From: an uncultured Dehalococcoidia bacterium
GTDB lineage: Bacteria > Chloroflexota > Dehalococcoidia > Lucifugimonadales > UBA1123
Assembly (NCBI GenBank): GCA_958296105.1
Contig: OY282441.1
Span: 1,213,800 to 1,277,799, forward strand
Length of the DNA stretch: 64,000 nt
Reading direction: 5' to 3'
In this document: positions 17,581 through 26,496 of the stretch, piece by piece
Numbering within the stretch: position 1 is the stretch's first letter
Layout of the letters: every line of letters starts with the position of its first letter
Program-made: the position numbers and the translations under genes
The notes under the pieces: model-generated
The model's database searches: none
What the model was told of the DNA's origin: nothing
The model's input: only the letters and a program-made list of their open reading frames with translations

Positions 17581-20500
17581 CTAACTCGCGCTTCGAGCAG
17601 CCGCCCAGCCCTCCGACAAGACCTCTGCCTGCTCGATGACCGTGTTCGTAGCCTTCTCCTGCCTGTCGGGAGGGTAGCCGTGTCTGCGCAGGATGCGGCG
17701 AACCAACACGCGGAGCTGGGCGCGGACGTTCTCTCGCAGCGTCCAGTCGATTGTGACGCTGCGGCGCACGGTCTCGACCAGTTCGCGGGCTATGCCCCGC
17801 AGGGTGTCGTCGCCCATCACGCGCACCGCGCTGTCGCTGGTCTCCAGAGCGTCGTAGAAGGCTAGCTCGTCCTCGGACAGTCCCAGCCTCTCCCCTCGCG
17901 CGCTGGCTTCGCGCATGTCTCCGGCAAGCTCGATAAGCTCCTCGATGACCTGCGCCGCCTCTATCGCGCGGTTCTGGTAGCGGCGGAGCGTCTGCTCCAG
18001 CAGATCGGCGAACGAGCGAGCCTGCACTACGTTCTTGCGGCGACGTGTGGCGATCTCACCCCTGAGCAGCTTCTGAAGCAGCTCGACGGCAAGGTTGCGC
18101 TGGGGCATCCCTCGCACCTCGTCGAGAAACTCTTCGGACAGAACCGAGATGTCGGGCTTGTCCAGTCCGGCGGCGGCGAAGATGTCCAGCACACCCTCGG
18201 ACGCCACCGCGCGGGAGATGATCTGTCGCACGGCGTGGTCTAGCTGCGCATCCGGGCGCGCCTCTCCCTCCACCCGCTTGACCAGCGCCGACTGCACGGC
18301 TTGGAAGAACCCCACATCGTCCCTGATGCGCAGCGCCTCCTCGCGCGGAACTGCCAGCGCGAAGGCTTGGGACAGGTCACGCACCGCGTTCACGCAGCGC
18401 TCTTTGCCGTCCTCTTGGGTCAGGATATGCTCTTGGGCAGCCGGAAGGATGCCTAGCCGATCTTGGGGGCTGCCCGTCGTCCATGCGGACCAGTCGAAGC
18501 CGTGGAACATGCCGCAGCATATCTCGTACTTCTCGACCATCACCGCCACTGCTTCACTCTGATCCAGCGCGGTCCGACCCGTGCCTCCGCTCTCGGTGTA
18601 GGCGGCGAGGGCGCGCTTCAGCTCGTGCGCCAAGCCGAGATAGTCCACCACGAGGCCGCCGGGCTTGTCCCCGAACACGCGGTTGACACGGGCTATCGCC
18701 TGCATCAGCCCATGACCGCGCATCGGCTTGTCCACGTACATGGTGTGCAGGCTGGGCGCATCGAAGCCGGTTAGCCACATGTCGCGCACCAGCACGATTT
18801 GGAGCGGGTCGGCGGGGTCGCGGAAGCGATTTGCCAGCGCCTCGCGCCCGGGCTTGCCGCGCACGTGCGGCTGCCAGTGCGGAGGGTCGGACGCCGAGCC
18901 GGTCATCACGACCTTCACGCTCCCACTGTCGTCATCCTCATGGTGCCAGTCGGGACGCAGGCGCGCCAGCTCGCGGTACAGGTCGATGCAGATGCGCCTG
19001 CTCATGCACACGACCATCGCCTTGCCGTCTAGGGCTTCGAGGCGACGCTCGAAGTGAGCTACGATGTCCTCGGCTATCCGCTCGATCCGTTTCTCCGCGC
19101 CGACGACGGCCTCCATCTGCGCCCACTTGGTCTTGAGCTTCTCCCTGCGCTCGACCTCCTCTCCCTCGGTGGCATCCTCGAACTCAGGGTCGATGCGCGG
19201 CCTCTCTCGCTCGTCGAGGGTCAGCTTGGCAAGGCGGCTCTCGTAGTAGATAGGCACGGTTGCGCCGTCCTCTACGGAGCGCTGGATGTCGTAGATGCTG
19301 ATGTAGTCTCCGAACACGGCGCGGGTGTTGGCGTCCTGAAGCTCGATGGGCGTACCCGTGAAGCCGACGAACGAGGCGTTGGGCAGGGCGTCGCGCATGT
19401 GGCGCGCGAAGCCGTCTATGAAGTCGTACTGGCTGCGGTGCGCCTCGTCTGCGATGACAACGATGTTGCGCCTATTCGACAGCGCGGGGTGGGCGTCGCC
19501 CTTCTCTTCTGGGAAGAACTTCTGGATGGTGGTGAACACCACGCCGCCGGAGTCGACCGAGAGCTTGCGGCGCAGGTCGGCGCGGCTCTGCGCCTGCGTG
19601 GGCGGCTGGCGCAGAAGGTCGCTGCATCGGGAGAAGGTGGCGAACAGCTGGTCGTCCAGATCGCTGCGGTCGGTGAGGACTACGATGGTCGGGTTCTCCA
19701 TCGCCGGCTCGCGGATGATGGCTCCGGCGTAGAAGGCCATGGTCAGGCTCTTGCCCGAACCCTGCGTGTGCCAGACGACGCCGATGCGACGGTCGCCGGG
19801 GTCGCCGCCGCGCTTGCGGCCCGATACGTACCCGCCTGAGACGTCGCCGATACGCAGCCTTGCCGCGCGCAGCGTCTCGTCCACCGCCGCGCGCACCGCG
19901 TGAAACTGGTGATAGCCAGCCATCTTCTTGACGAGAGCGCCGCCCCCGTCGTCCTCGAACACGATGAAGTCGCGGACGAGGGACGAGAATCGCGCATGGT
20001 CGCACACGCCTTCCAGAAGCACCTGAAGCTCTGGCAGGCGCGGATCCGCCAAGTCTTCGCCGTAGATGGTGCGCCAGGGCTTGAACCACTCCCGCGCGGC
20101 GGTGAGAGCGCCGATGCGCGCCTGCGTCCCGTCCGAGACCATGAGCATCGCGTTCATCGAGAAGAGCGTTGGAAGCTCGGACTTGTAGGTCTGAAGCTGC
20201 TGCCACGCCGTCCAGACAGTGGCGTCCTCGTCCGCCGGGTTCTTCAGCTCGATGACGCCCAGCGGCAGGCCGTTGAGGAACAGCGCGATGTCGGGCCTGC
20301 GCGTGTTCCGGTTCTCGGTGACGGTGAGCTGGTTGACTGCCAGCCAGTGGTTGCTGGCGTGATCGTCGAAGTCGATGACGCGCGCCTGCGCCCCGCGAAT
20401 CGCGCCGTCGTCAGCGCGATACTCCACCGTAACGCCGTCCACGAGCATACGGTGGAAGGCGCGGTTGCGAGCTTCGAGCGTCGCCCCCTCCGGGCGGGTC

Positions 20501-20721
20501 AGCTTGCGAAAGGCGTCGTCCAGCGCGTCGAAGGGCAAGACGGGGTTGATCTCGGCGAGGGCATCGCGCAGCCGCCGATCCAAGATCACCTGTCCGTAGT
20601 CGTCGCGCTCCGCGCCGGGGGCGCCTGGGGCGATGTGCGGGCCGTAAGCGATCTGCCAGCCGAGTGATCCCAGCCAAGCCAGTGCGGCCTGCTCGACGTC
20701 GGCTTCGGTCAGGGTGGTCAT
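17581..20721 (-). CDS. hsdR: type I restriction enzyme subunit R
   Basis: Motor and nuclease subunit of a type I restriction-modification enzyme. The 1046-residue protein has the PD-(D/E)xK nuclease site near residue 165 ([19 protein letters not shown]), Walker A ([20 protein letters not shown] is the P-loop), Walker B ([11 protein letters not shown]) and later helicase motifs FVGFTGTP and MQAIARVNR. It is the last gene of the operon. Its ATG overlaps the stop of the preceding unknown gene as ATGA. The first seven codons (MTTLTEA) recur at two other places in the operon (22364-22429 and 23771-23836). Confidence 0.96.
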   Translation of the reverse strand: MTTLTEADVEQAALAWLGSLGWQIAYGPHIAPGAPGAERDDYGQVILDRRLRDALAEINPVLPFDALDDAFRKLTRPEGATLEARNRAFHRMLVDGVTVEYRADDGAIRGAQARVIDFDDHASNHWLAVNQLTVTENRNTRRPDIALFLNGLPLGVIELKNPADEDATVWTAWQQLQTYKSELPTLFSMNAMLMVSDGTQARIGALTAAREWFKPWRTIYGEDLADPRLPELQVLLEGVCDHARFSSLVRDFIVFEDDGGGALVKKMAGYHQFHAVRAAVDETLRAARLRIGDVSGGYVSGRKRGGDPGDRRIGVVWHTQGSGKSLTMAFYAGAIIREPAMENPTIVVLTDRSDLDDQLFATFSRCSDLLRQPPTQAQSRADLRRKLSVDSGGVVFTTIQKFFPEEKGDAHPALSNRRNIVVIADEAHRSQYDFIDGFARHMRDALPNASFVGFTGTPIELQDANTRAVFGDYISIYDIQRSVEDGATVPIYYESRLAKLTLDERERPRIDPEFEDATEGEEVERREKLKTKWAQMEAVVGAEKRIERIAEDIVAHFERRLEALDGKAMVVCMSRRICIDLYRELARLRPDWHHEDDDSGSVKVVMTGSASDPPHWQPHVRGKPGREALANRFRDPADPLQIVLVRDMWLTGFDAPSLHTMYVDKPMRGHGLMQAIARVNRVFGDKPGGLVVDYLGLAHELKRALAAYTESGGTGRTALDQSEAVAVMVEKYEICCGMFHGFDWSAWTTGSPQDRLGILPAAQEHILTQEDGKERCVNAVRDLSQAFALAVPREEALRIRDDVGFFQAVQSALVKRVEGEARPDAQLDHAVRQIISRAVASEGVLDIFAAAGLDKPDISVLSEEFLDEVRGMPQRNLAVELLQKLLRGEIATRRRKNVVQARSFADLLEQTLRRYQNRAIEAAQVIEELIELAGDMREASARGERLGLSEDELAFYDALETSDSAVRVMGDDTLRGIARELVETVRRSVTIDWTLRENVRAQLRVLVRRILRRHGYPPDRQEKATNTVIEQAEVLSEGWAAARSAS

Positions 20722-21866
20722 GGGGCGCTTTCAGCCAGTAATGACAGGTTGCGAGGGTTGCGCAGCTCGTAGCGGCTGCCGACTCGGTATATATCGCCGT
20801 ACATGCCGATGGAGTCGTGGTCTTGGAAAGCCTTGATAACGGTGTCGTATGCCGACTCTTCGAATTGGACGTCCAGCCGAGACGGGCGGCCGTCGCGGAC
20901 GCAGGATATCGTGGCTCGCCCATGGAACTCTTGGAGTTCCCTCTCCAGTTTGACGACATGCGCGATTACGTATTCGTCGATAGATGGTTCTCGACTGCGG
21001 AAAGACTTGGCGACATCGGTCAGGATATCCGCCGAGTGTTCGGAGAACAGGAAAAGAGGGTTGGGGTTGCGGTAAGTGGATGGAGTGCGCCCGCTCGCCC
21101 AAGACATGCCTATTTCGATTCCCTCCCCTTTCTTCGCCAGCTTTGCCAGCGCGTCGCACAGGTTGGCGCTGACGCCGAAGTTCACCCCTTGCAGCATGAA
21201 CGGCTCCAGCGTATCACCGGCGACTACTCGATCTATCGCCGAGCTGGTATGGCTCAACCCCTGAACGAGTTTGGTGGTGACGCGACGTGAGAAAGGAGGG
21301 TAGAAGTCGTCTCTCAGATATTCCAGTCTTTCTAATTCTACGGGTACGGGGGAGTGCAAGGTCAGGTCGTAACCCTGGAAGTAGCCGGACAGTGGGCGCA
21401 CGCTGTCAAGATACTCTGCCACGTCCGAGCTTAATCTACCAAGATATACCGCTTGCGGTTTCTCCGCGGCGCGGGCGGCAGAAGCCAGCATGTCTCCCGC
21501 GTCATCGAGCAGGCTTGCGCTCTGTCGCAGCGACAGAGGCTCTTCCACCTTTCCGTTGATCGAGCGGACTCGTATCACGTCGGCGCCGGCGGCGGACAGG
21601 TCGTAGAACACGTCCATCTGGGAGCGGCTTTCGACTTCGGCGAGAACTGCGACGGACTCCGCCATATTTTCGGCGTAGCCGCCTATGGTTTCCCGGTGGG
21701 GAACCAGGATCTCCCAGATTCTGCCGCCGTGTTCTTTGGCAAACACTGTGACGGGACGCTCGCCCCAAGGCCCTTCGTCTTTCCAGCCGCGTGAATGGAG
21801 GTATGCGCGGAGGCTCAATATCGGCAAGGAAGACAAGGCGGCGCGGTCTAGTATCTGGACTAGCAC
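20718..21866 (-). CDS. unknown protein, cargo of the restriction operon
   Basis: A 382-residue protein that I do not recognise. GTG at 21866 with GGGGAGG six bases upstream is a strong start; the frame is open for 51 more codons inside the upstream gene, which is a shadow. No signal peptide or membrane helix is apparent. The N-terminal 100 residues look like an alpha/beta domain ([20 protein letters not shown], then [17 protein letters not shown]). It overlaps the DUF4365 gene by seven bases and hsdR by four (ATGA), so it probably works with the DUF4365 nuclease-like protein. Confidence 0.75.
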   Translation of the reverse strand: MLVQILDRAALSSLPILSLRAYLHSRGWKDEGPWGERPVTVFAKEHGGRIWEILVPHRETIGGYAENMAESVAVLAEVESRSQMDVFYDLSAAGADVIRVRSINGKVEEPLSLRQSASLLDDAGDMLASAARAAEKPQAVYLGRLSSDVAEYLDSVRPLSGYFQGYDLTLHSPVPVELERLEYLRDDFYPPFSRRVTTKLVQGLSHTSSAIDRVVAGDTLEPFMLQGVNFGVSANLCDALAKLAKKGEGIEIGMSWASGRTPSTYRNPNPLFLFSEHSADILTDVAKSFRSREPSIDEYVIAHVVKLERELQEFHGRATISCVRDGRPSRLDVQFEESAYDTVIKAFQDHDSIGMYGDIYRVGSRYELRNPRNLSLLAESAP

Positions 21867-22345
21867 AGTGACCTCCCCGCGTTGGCGCTCGTCATCATGT
21901 CGATGAGCTTGCCACTGCCGAACACTTTGTCCATTGGCACTCGAACCGTGACGCTGGAAGTGTTGGAGCTTGGGGGTTGTCCTTCGAGAGACATCCAGTA
22001 AGCGCAGCGGCGAAGGCAAAGCTCATCATCCGTCTGATCAATCCACTCTTGGGTCTCCTGCGGCATAATCAGGACTATCAGAATTCTAGGGTTGATGGCC
22101 TTGATGCGGAGGTCGTCATAGTTCTTGACCGGAAGCGGAAAGTGGATCCGATTCTGCCTGACAAGATCCCTGGCAGTCGCCTTGGCTTGAAATTCAATAC
22201 GGGGTCTCCGTCCGAAATCCGAAATGAGAATCCCGTCCACACTGTCGTGGTCCACCTTTGGTTCCGCAACCTGAAACCCCGCATGGGAAGCGACGGCTCC
22301 AATGTAGGACAGAGAGAACCTGGCTTTTCGTTCATTCAGGTTCAT
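21860..22345 (-). CDS. DUF4365 family protein (PD-(D/E)xK-like)
   Basis: About 161 residues. FSLSYIGAVASHAGF near the start, then VDHDSVDGILISDF and RIEFQAKAT, fit the DUF4365 pattern: a restriction-endonuclease-like fold with an Asp and an E-x-x-x-K strand. I chose the ATG at 22345 (MNLNERKARFS), which starts about nine residues before the conserved block; ATGs at 22357 and 22360 are also open. It overlaps the downstream unknown gene and probably forms a two-gene module with it. The base composition is visibly lower in GC than hsdR. Confidence 0.72.
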   Translation of the reverse strand: MNLNERKARFSLSYIGAVASHAGFQVAEPKVDHDSVDGILISDFGRRPRIEFQAKATARDLVRQNRIHFPLPVKNYDDLRIKAINPRILIVLIMPQETQEWIDQTDDELCLRRCAYWMSLEGQPPSSNTSSVTVRVPMDKVFGSGKLIDMMTSANAGRSLC

Positions 22346-22363
22346 CGAACAACTCATCACAAT

Positions 22364-22429
22364 CTATATCCGCGCCTCATTAGAAGTTGGGGCGGGGCGC
22401 TCGATGGTGGCTTCGGTCGGGGTGGTCAT
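22364..22429 (-). pseudogene. 21-codon copy of the hsdR 5' end (copy 2)
   Basis: The ATG at 22429 overlaps the DUF1828 stop as ATGA, exactly as the real hsdR start overlaps the gene before it. The codons read MTTPTEATIERPAPTS and then diverge to a TAG at 22364. The first seven codons match hsdR except for one residue. It ends 19 bases before the DUF4365 start. It may be a relic of an earlier hsdR junction or a short leader ORF; the copy at 23771-23836 has the same length. Confidence 0.6.
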
Positions 22430-23220
22430 GCTGCTCTGAGTATCTCTTCGAGTCGTTCGGGTCGAGACCAGTAAGCAACCTCTGAATAGCGCGAGAGCAG
22501 ACGGAAGTCTTCATCCTGCCAGACGTCGGACGTGTCATCGAAAAGCGATACGAAAGTCGGAGGTAGGTAGTAGGTTGTTATGTCATTGTAGTAGACTCTT
22601 ATATCATTCAGGTCCGCGCAACCCACAAATACGTTATTTGTGATCCGATTAGCCATCGCGCGATCTCTTGCGCTGAGCAGAAAGACCAGCGAAGTTCGGG
22701 GGGCGGAGTAAGTCTGAAAGTCGATCGTCCACTCTCTGCCCGAGCTGCCTTTGTATCTGACATCCGCCTTGAATTCAATGTGTCTCTCGACGAGCCACTC
22801 GCGCACTTCGTCCACCGCGGACACTTTCGTTCTCATAGTAAACCATATGTCTGACACGCGAACCACTGCCTGCGCGAGTCGGGTTACTGTCTCGCTCAAC
22901 TCGTCCGCTGCGTGTGAGCGCAATACTAGCTGGCCTCGGATGAGTTTCACTCCCAGCGTCTGGCAAACGTCTTCAATCAAGCGTAGCTGTTTTGGAGTCC
23001 GCCGAGGCGAGCTAGTCTGCATTCGCAGCCAAGCGAGAGCTTCCCCGAAGTCGGTGAGTGTATATGAGCCGCCTCGTTCCAGCACGAAAACATCCACGAT
23101 TCCGCCGTCCGGGTACATCATGGGTGTGCGGACGCGCACTCCCTCACGCGGAGCGGGAGTACACTCATAAAGCGACGGCAGCCCGTCCCTGATGACGGCG
23201 CACAAATCTGTGGAACTCAT
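22426..23220 (-). CDS. DUF1828/DUF1829 domain protein
   Basis: A 264-residue protein starting MSSTDLCAVIRDGL; upstream open codons are a shadow of the preceding gene. The N-terminal half matches DUF1828 in pattern: a CTPAPREGVRVRTPMMYPDG block and then VFVLERGGSYTLTDFGEALA. The C-terminal half with REWTIDFQ and VFLLSARDRA fits DUF1829. These families occur in mobile defence neighbourhoods, function unknown. The start overlaps the DUF6978-like stop as ATGA, and the stop overlaps the hsdR-like ATG at 22429. Confidence 0.75.
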   Translation of the reverse strand: MSSTDLCAVIRDGLPSLYECTPAPREGVRVRTPMMYPDGGIVDVFVLERGGSYTLTDFGEALAWLRMQTSSPRRTPKQLRLIEDVCQTLGVKLIRGQLVLRSHAADELSETVTRLAQAVVRVSDIWFTMRTKVSAVDEVREWLVERHIEFKADVRYKGSSGREWTIDFQTYSAPRTSLVFLLSARDRAMANRITNNVFVGCADLNDIRVYYNDITTYYLPPTFVSLFDDTSDVWQDEDFRLLSRYSEVAYWSRPERLEEILRAA

Positions 23221-23672
23221 ATTGACAATTCCTGTGGGATGTGAGGTGGATACATTGCGCCATGATGAGCAAGATTCGCTTCCGCGCAAAATTGACTCCA
23301 CACTTCTACCGGACGCTCCCATGTCTCGGTAATATCTTCAGGTGAGTAAGCGAACTTATCCTTAAATCCCTCTCTCCAACTGTGCTTATGCTTGTCTCCT
23401 GGGAACTCCCCGTCCGGGTTGCGGTGGTCCGCGCCCAAGTCCAGTCCATAGATTCGACCCGTGCCGCGCAAGATTAAGGTGTATGACAGCTTACCAGAGA
23501 ACGGGTTGTATCTTCCTGCTACGAACATAGGATAGTCCAAATTGGTCTGAACTTCGACCCTGAACCCACTGGCGGGGGAGTGATCTACGTCATCGGCCCA
23601 TGTGATGTCCCCGGCAATATGCTTGGTCTCGTCTGCAAGGATGGATTCGAACTCTTGCTGGCTGATTGTCAT
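23217..23672 (-). CDS. DUF6978-like protein, partner of DUF1828
   Basis: A 151-residue soluble protein: MTISQQEFESILADETKH at the start, then GDITWADDVDHSPASGFRV, then GTGRIYGLDLGADHRNPDGE. The layout resembles the family I know as DUF6978, often found with DUF1828 genes; this assignment is from memory of the pattern. It is coupled to the DUF1828 gene by a four-base ATGA overlap. A toxin-antitoxin or defence pair is plausible but unproven. Confidence 0.65.
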   Translation of the reverse strand: MTISQQEFESILADETKHIAGDITWADDVDHSPASGFRVEVQTNLDYPMFVAGRYNPFSGKLSYTLILRGTGRIYGLDLGADHRNPDGEFPGDKHKHSWREGFKDKFAYSPEDITETWERPVEVWSQFCAEANLAHHGAMYPPHIPQELSI

Positions 23673-23699
23673 AGTCGGGATTTCTCAAAAGCATCTTCT

Positions 23700-23760
23700 G
23701 GCATACCCGCGTCTCTCTCGGCAACAGTGTATCACGCAGGGCGGCTATGGTGCGGGGGCG
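23700..23760 (-). pseudogene. relic of an hsdS 3' end
   Basis: On the minus strand this stretch codes RTIAALRDTLLPRETRV. The real hsdS C-terminus reads RTLAALRDALLPKLVSGTVRV. The DNA is also clearly similar (GCAACAGTGxATCxCGCAGGGCGGC on the plus strand). Six codons are missing and the stop is lost. It lies directly after the short hsdR-like ORF at 23771-23836 and 28 bases before the DUF6978-like gene. Confidence 0.65.
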
Positions 23761-23770
23761 CAGTGGCGGT

Positions 23771-23836
23771 TCAACAAGGGCGCTCCTCAGAAGTGGGGGC
23801 GGGGTGCTCGATGGTGGCTTCGGTCAGGGTGGTCAT
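23771..23836 (-). pseudogene. 21-codon copy of the hsdR 5' end (copy 1)
   Basis: The ATG at 23836 overlaps the stop of the upstream gene as ATGA. It reads MTTLTEATIEHPAPTS and ends at a TGA after 21 codons. The first 21 bases match the hsdR start. The rest matches the other short copy (22364-22429) better than it matches hsdR, so the two short copies share a common origin. Confidence 0.62.
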
Positions 23837-24798
23837 GGGTTCGTGCGGAGGCCAGGGCCTTCCCCAATCACGGCAAGAATGCGGTTCTTCAGTTTTTCGC
23901 GCAAATCCGCGGAGCCCTTCCAGACTATATGGTTGTAGTGGTTTATGTCGAAGTGCAAAGTGTTCAGCGCATCCTGCCGACACATGAAAATAACCGGCAG
24001 GGCAAGCCCATGCGCAAATCCCGCCTCGTAATAGACGCCGCCTCTTGCTCCGTCATCGCCATGAGTGAAATCTGCCACGAGAAATCTCGAACGGCGAATC
24101 TCGGCTATGATTTCATCGTCAATCTTGTTGATATGCTCTTTCCGGTCTATCCTGAAGGGGTTGTAACCGGCGTCCACAATAGCCGGATCAATCCCGTTCT
24201 CGAAAGACTCGCTCATGCTGTCGTCAAACCACATGGCGACAAATGCTTGAGAGGAATCTACGGCGGCGGCCCGCTCCTCAATTCTACTATGACCATCTAC
24301 TGTGACCGTACCGAGAAATCCTCCGTCTTCAAATCTAACTTCTTTTATTATCCAGCCATTTCCCTCTAGATAGTCTAAATAGTAACTAACCTCGTACCAG
24401 TGGGTTGACTCTGACCAAGCATAGGCTTCATGTGTGTCTGCTCGCACTCTAATTTCGGACCCTACTCTTTCTGCCTGACTTGCGATAAACCGAAGAAGTC
24501 TATCTGCACGCTCGTGAACTGAAAGAGATGGACTGTTCTTGGCACGCATGACAATTTGCTGTGTTACTGTTGGGAGTTCAACCCCTTGCAATCTTTGATC
24601 TATAAGCCAAGTTGTCAACCGTGCTTTCTCGGCGTCATCCAGATGGTTGACTACTACTTGTGCTTCGTAGGTAATCATATATGAACCTCCGGCACTAGGG
24701 GAGTTGTTCACGCAAATCAAACCGTTGGAATGGAAATCGAGTCCTTCCACTCCGTAGCTTGCTCCCCAGATCGGGCATGTACCTGTTTGGTTCATCAT
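23833..24798 (-). CDS. nucleoside deoxyribosyltransferase/TIR-like putative effector
   Basis: A 321-residue protein. The C-terminal third has the Rossmann-like pattern of nucleoside 2-deoxyribosyltransferase-type and TIR-like enzymes: FVAMWFDDSM, then SRFLVADFTHGDDGARGG, then VYYEAGFAHGLALPVIFM with a candidate catalytic Glu. The N-terminal part (residues 1-130) is a separate helical domain, probably the sensor. ATG at 24798 has GGGAGA seven bases upstream. Its stop overlaps an hsdR-like ATG (ATGA). In defence loci such enzymes often attack NAD or nucleotides; that role here is inferred. GC content is visibly lower than hsdR or hsdM. Confidence 0.72.
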   Translation of the reverse strand: MMNQTGTCPIWGASYGVEGLDFHSNGLICVNNSPSAGGSYMITYEAQVVVNHLDDAEKARLTTWLIDQRLQGVELPTVTQQIVMRAKNSPSLSVHERADRLLRFIASQAERVGSEIRVRADTHEAYAWSESTHWYEVSYYLDYLEGNGWIIKEVRFEDGGFLGTVTVDGHSRIEERAAAVDSSQAFVAMWFDDSMSESFENGIDPAIVDAGYNPFRIDRKEHINKIDDEIIAEIRRSRFLVADFTHGDDGARGGVYYEAGFAHGLALPVIFMCRQDALNTLHFDINHYNHIVWKGSADLREKLKNRILAVIGEGPGLRTNP

Positions 24799-24840
24799 TT
24801 CCAATTCTCCCTATGTTTCATTCGATGTTCCTATCCGACT

Positions 24841-26496
24841 CTATACCCGCACCGTCCCAGACACCAGCTTCGGCAACAGTGCATCTCGCAGGGCGGCGAG
24901 GGTGCGGGATTCTCTGAGACAGTAGAGTGTATCGTTCAGAAATTCGGATGCGATCATCTCGAACTCATCAATGATCTGTACTGGCGGTGTAAGCATGTTC
25001 AGCGAAAGTATATCACTTGCTGGCGCTCGCTGGTGACTCCTTGATGTGCCTGTCACGAGAGATTCAATCTGCTGGCGGAAGAGGTGGGAACATGCGAGGC
25101 AGTAGATATAGCTTCGCTGAAACGGCGGGCGAGCTTGAAAAACCAAGAATTCTGTGGAGCATACCGCTCTCTCATTCGTTGCTACGTCCACCAACCAGAC
25201 GCGCTCAATTTCCGGGTTGAGTTTGGAGACTAGAACGACATCAGGCTCTACCCGTGACTTGGAACTCTTGATGTTTTCACCTAATTCATACTTGGGGATC
25301 TGTCCCTCATCATAGGCTGGGATGCTGAAGTGACTGAAAACCGTATCGGGGGATGTAAGCGGATTCTCTTTACCTCGGAGTTGAGTTACGGCGTCGCTGA
25401 ATCTCCCAACCCCCCAGCCCGCTGGTATCTCGCCAAGCTCGGACTCCGCTAGGCGGTCGGGGAACAGGTCTGCGATCTTGGGCGGCAGGCCGGGGTCTCG
25501 GCCCTCCATCTTGGCGCGGACGGGGTCGAAGTCCACGAACCACGACTTGAACAGCGCTCGCGCCATCTCTTCCAGTGTCTGGTTCATGCGGCGGTTCAGC
25601 TCGATCTTGTCGTCGAGCGCGCCGAGGACGTGGGCGATGGCGCGCTGTTCGGGGAGGGGCGGGATGGATATTGTGAGATGGTCAAGCGAGTTGGCAGGAA
25701 CCCTTTGGCGTCCTGAAGTACCCGTCATTTGACTAATGGCGTATTCGCGGACTTCATTCCATTGTGTCAGATAGTAAGCAAAGTCGTTATCTGTAACATT
25801 TGGACGCCCACGAATGATTATGAACTCTGTTGAGCCGTGCGCCTTCCGCTTATCTTGTGAAGCGTGGTAGCGAGCGATCTTCCCGTTCTCCAAACACGGA
25901 GTGATTCGAGCCATAAGCGTGTCGCCACTCTGAAAGCGTGAACCATTGCCCTTAAACGGGCGTTCATCCCTAGGGTAGGCGCTTCTCGAATCCGCGTTCA
26001 CGGCGGCCATATCCACAAATGGATAAACCGATCCACGGTCAAGGCGTACCGCTGGATTGACCAAGACGGCCTCGCTGAACGTCACCTCGCGCCACTCGGT
26101 CGAAGTAGGGGTGAGTGGCGCTCCGCCGCTGGCAGTCCCACCCGATAGGTGGCTGACCGGAGGGGGCCTTCTATCAGATCCATCTCCGCCCCGGGGCAGG
26201 GGAGTTCTCTGTAACTCCACGATCTGCCTGAAGGAGTCTCCAATCCGGTTGAAGTCCACAACGTCAACCGTGTACGGGAGGGCTGAGTCCTCGAATGCGT
26301 CCTTCAGCGCCCCCAGCGACTTATTGCTGAGCCTGCCCTCGCCCTCTAAGACTAGATCCAAGTCTGATGAGTCTTTCGTGGCCCAGCTGGCGCGGCTGCC
26401 GAACACCCAGACTCCGACATCCGCGGATAGATGCTCGCGCAGGATGTCCTGCACGATTTCGAGATGGTCGGGTCTGATGTCCACCGGGCTAGTCAA
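24841..26496 (-). CDS. hsdS: MNT nucleotidyltransferase (antitoxin) fused to type I specificity subunit HsdS
   Basis: A 551-residue fusion. Residues 1-100 form a complete minimal nucleotidyltransferase: GSRASWATKDSSDLDL gives GS-X10-D-x-D (Gly33, Ser34, Asp45, Asp47), the motif of MntA-type antitoxins that AMPylate HEPN toxins. A Pro/Gly-rich linker of about 35 residues follows. Then comes a full HsdS with two target-recognition domains and the conserved helices LPEQRAIAHVLGALDDKIEL and AALRDALLPKLVSG. It probably starts at the TTG at 26496, inside the end of the HEPN gene (8-base overlap, AGAGG upstream); a GTG at 26484 is possible. It links DNA recognition by the restriction enzyme to toxin control. 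Confidence 0.85.
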   Translation of the reverse strand: MTSPVDIRPDHLEIVQDILREHLSADVGVWVFGSRASWATKDSSDLDLVLEGEGRLSNKSLGALKDAFEDSALPYTVDVVDFNRIGDSFRQIVELQRTPLPRGGDGSDRRPPPVSHLSGGTASGGAPLTPTSTEWREVTFSEAVLVNPAVRLDRGSVYPFVDMAAVNADSRSAYPRDERPFKGNGSRFQSGDTLMARITPCLENGKIARYHASQDKRKAHGSTEFIIIRGRPNVTDNDFAYYLTQWNEVREYAISQMTGTSGRQRVPANSLDHLTISIPPLPEQRAIAHVLGALDDKIELNRRMNQTLEEMARALFKSWFVDFDPVRAKMEGRDPGLPPKIADLFPDRLAESELGEIPAGWGVGRFSDAVTQLRGKENPLTSPDTVFSHFSIPAYDEGQIPKYELGENIKSSKSRVEPDVVLVSKLNPEIERVWLVDVATNERAVCSTEFLVFQARPPFQRSYIYCLACSHLFRQQIESLVTGTSRSHQRAPASDILSLNMLTPPVQIIDEFEMIASEFLNDTLYCLRESRTLAALRDALLPKLVSGTVRV

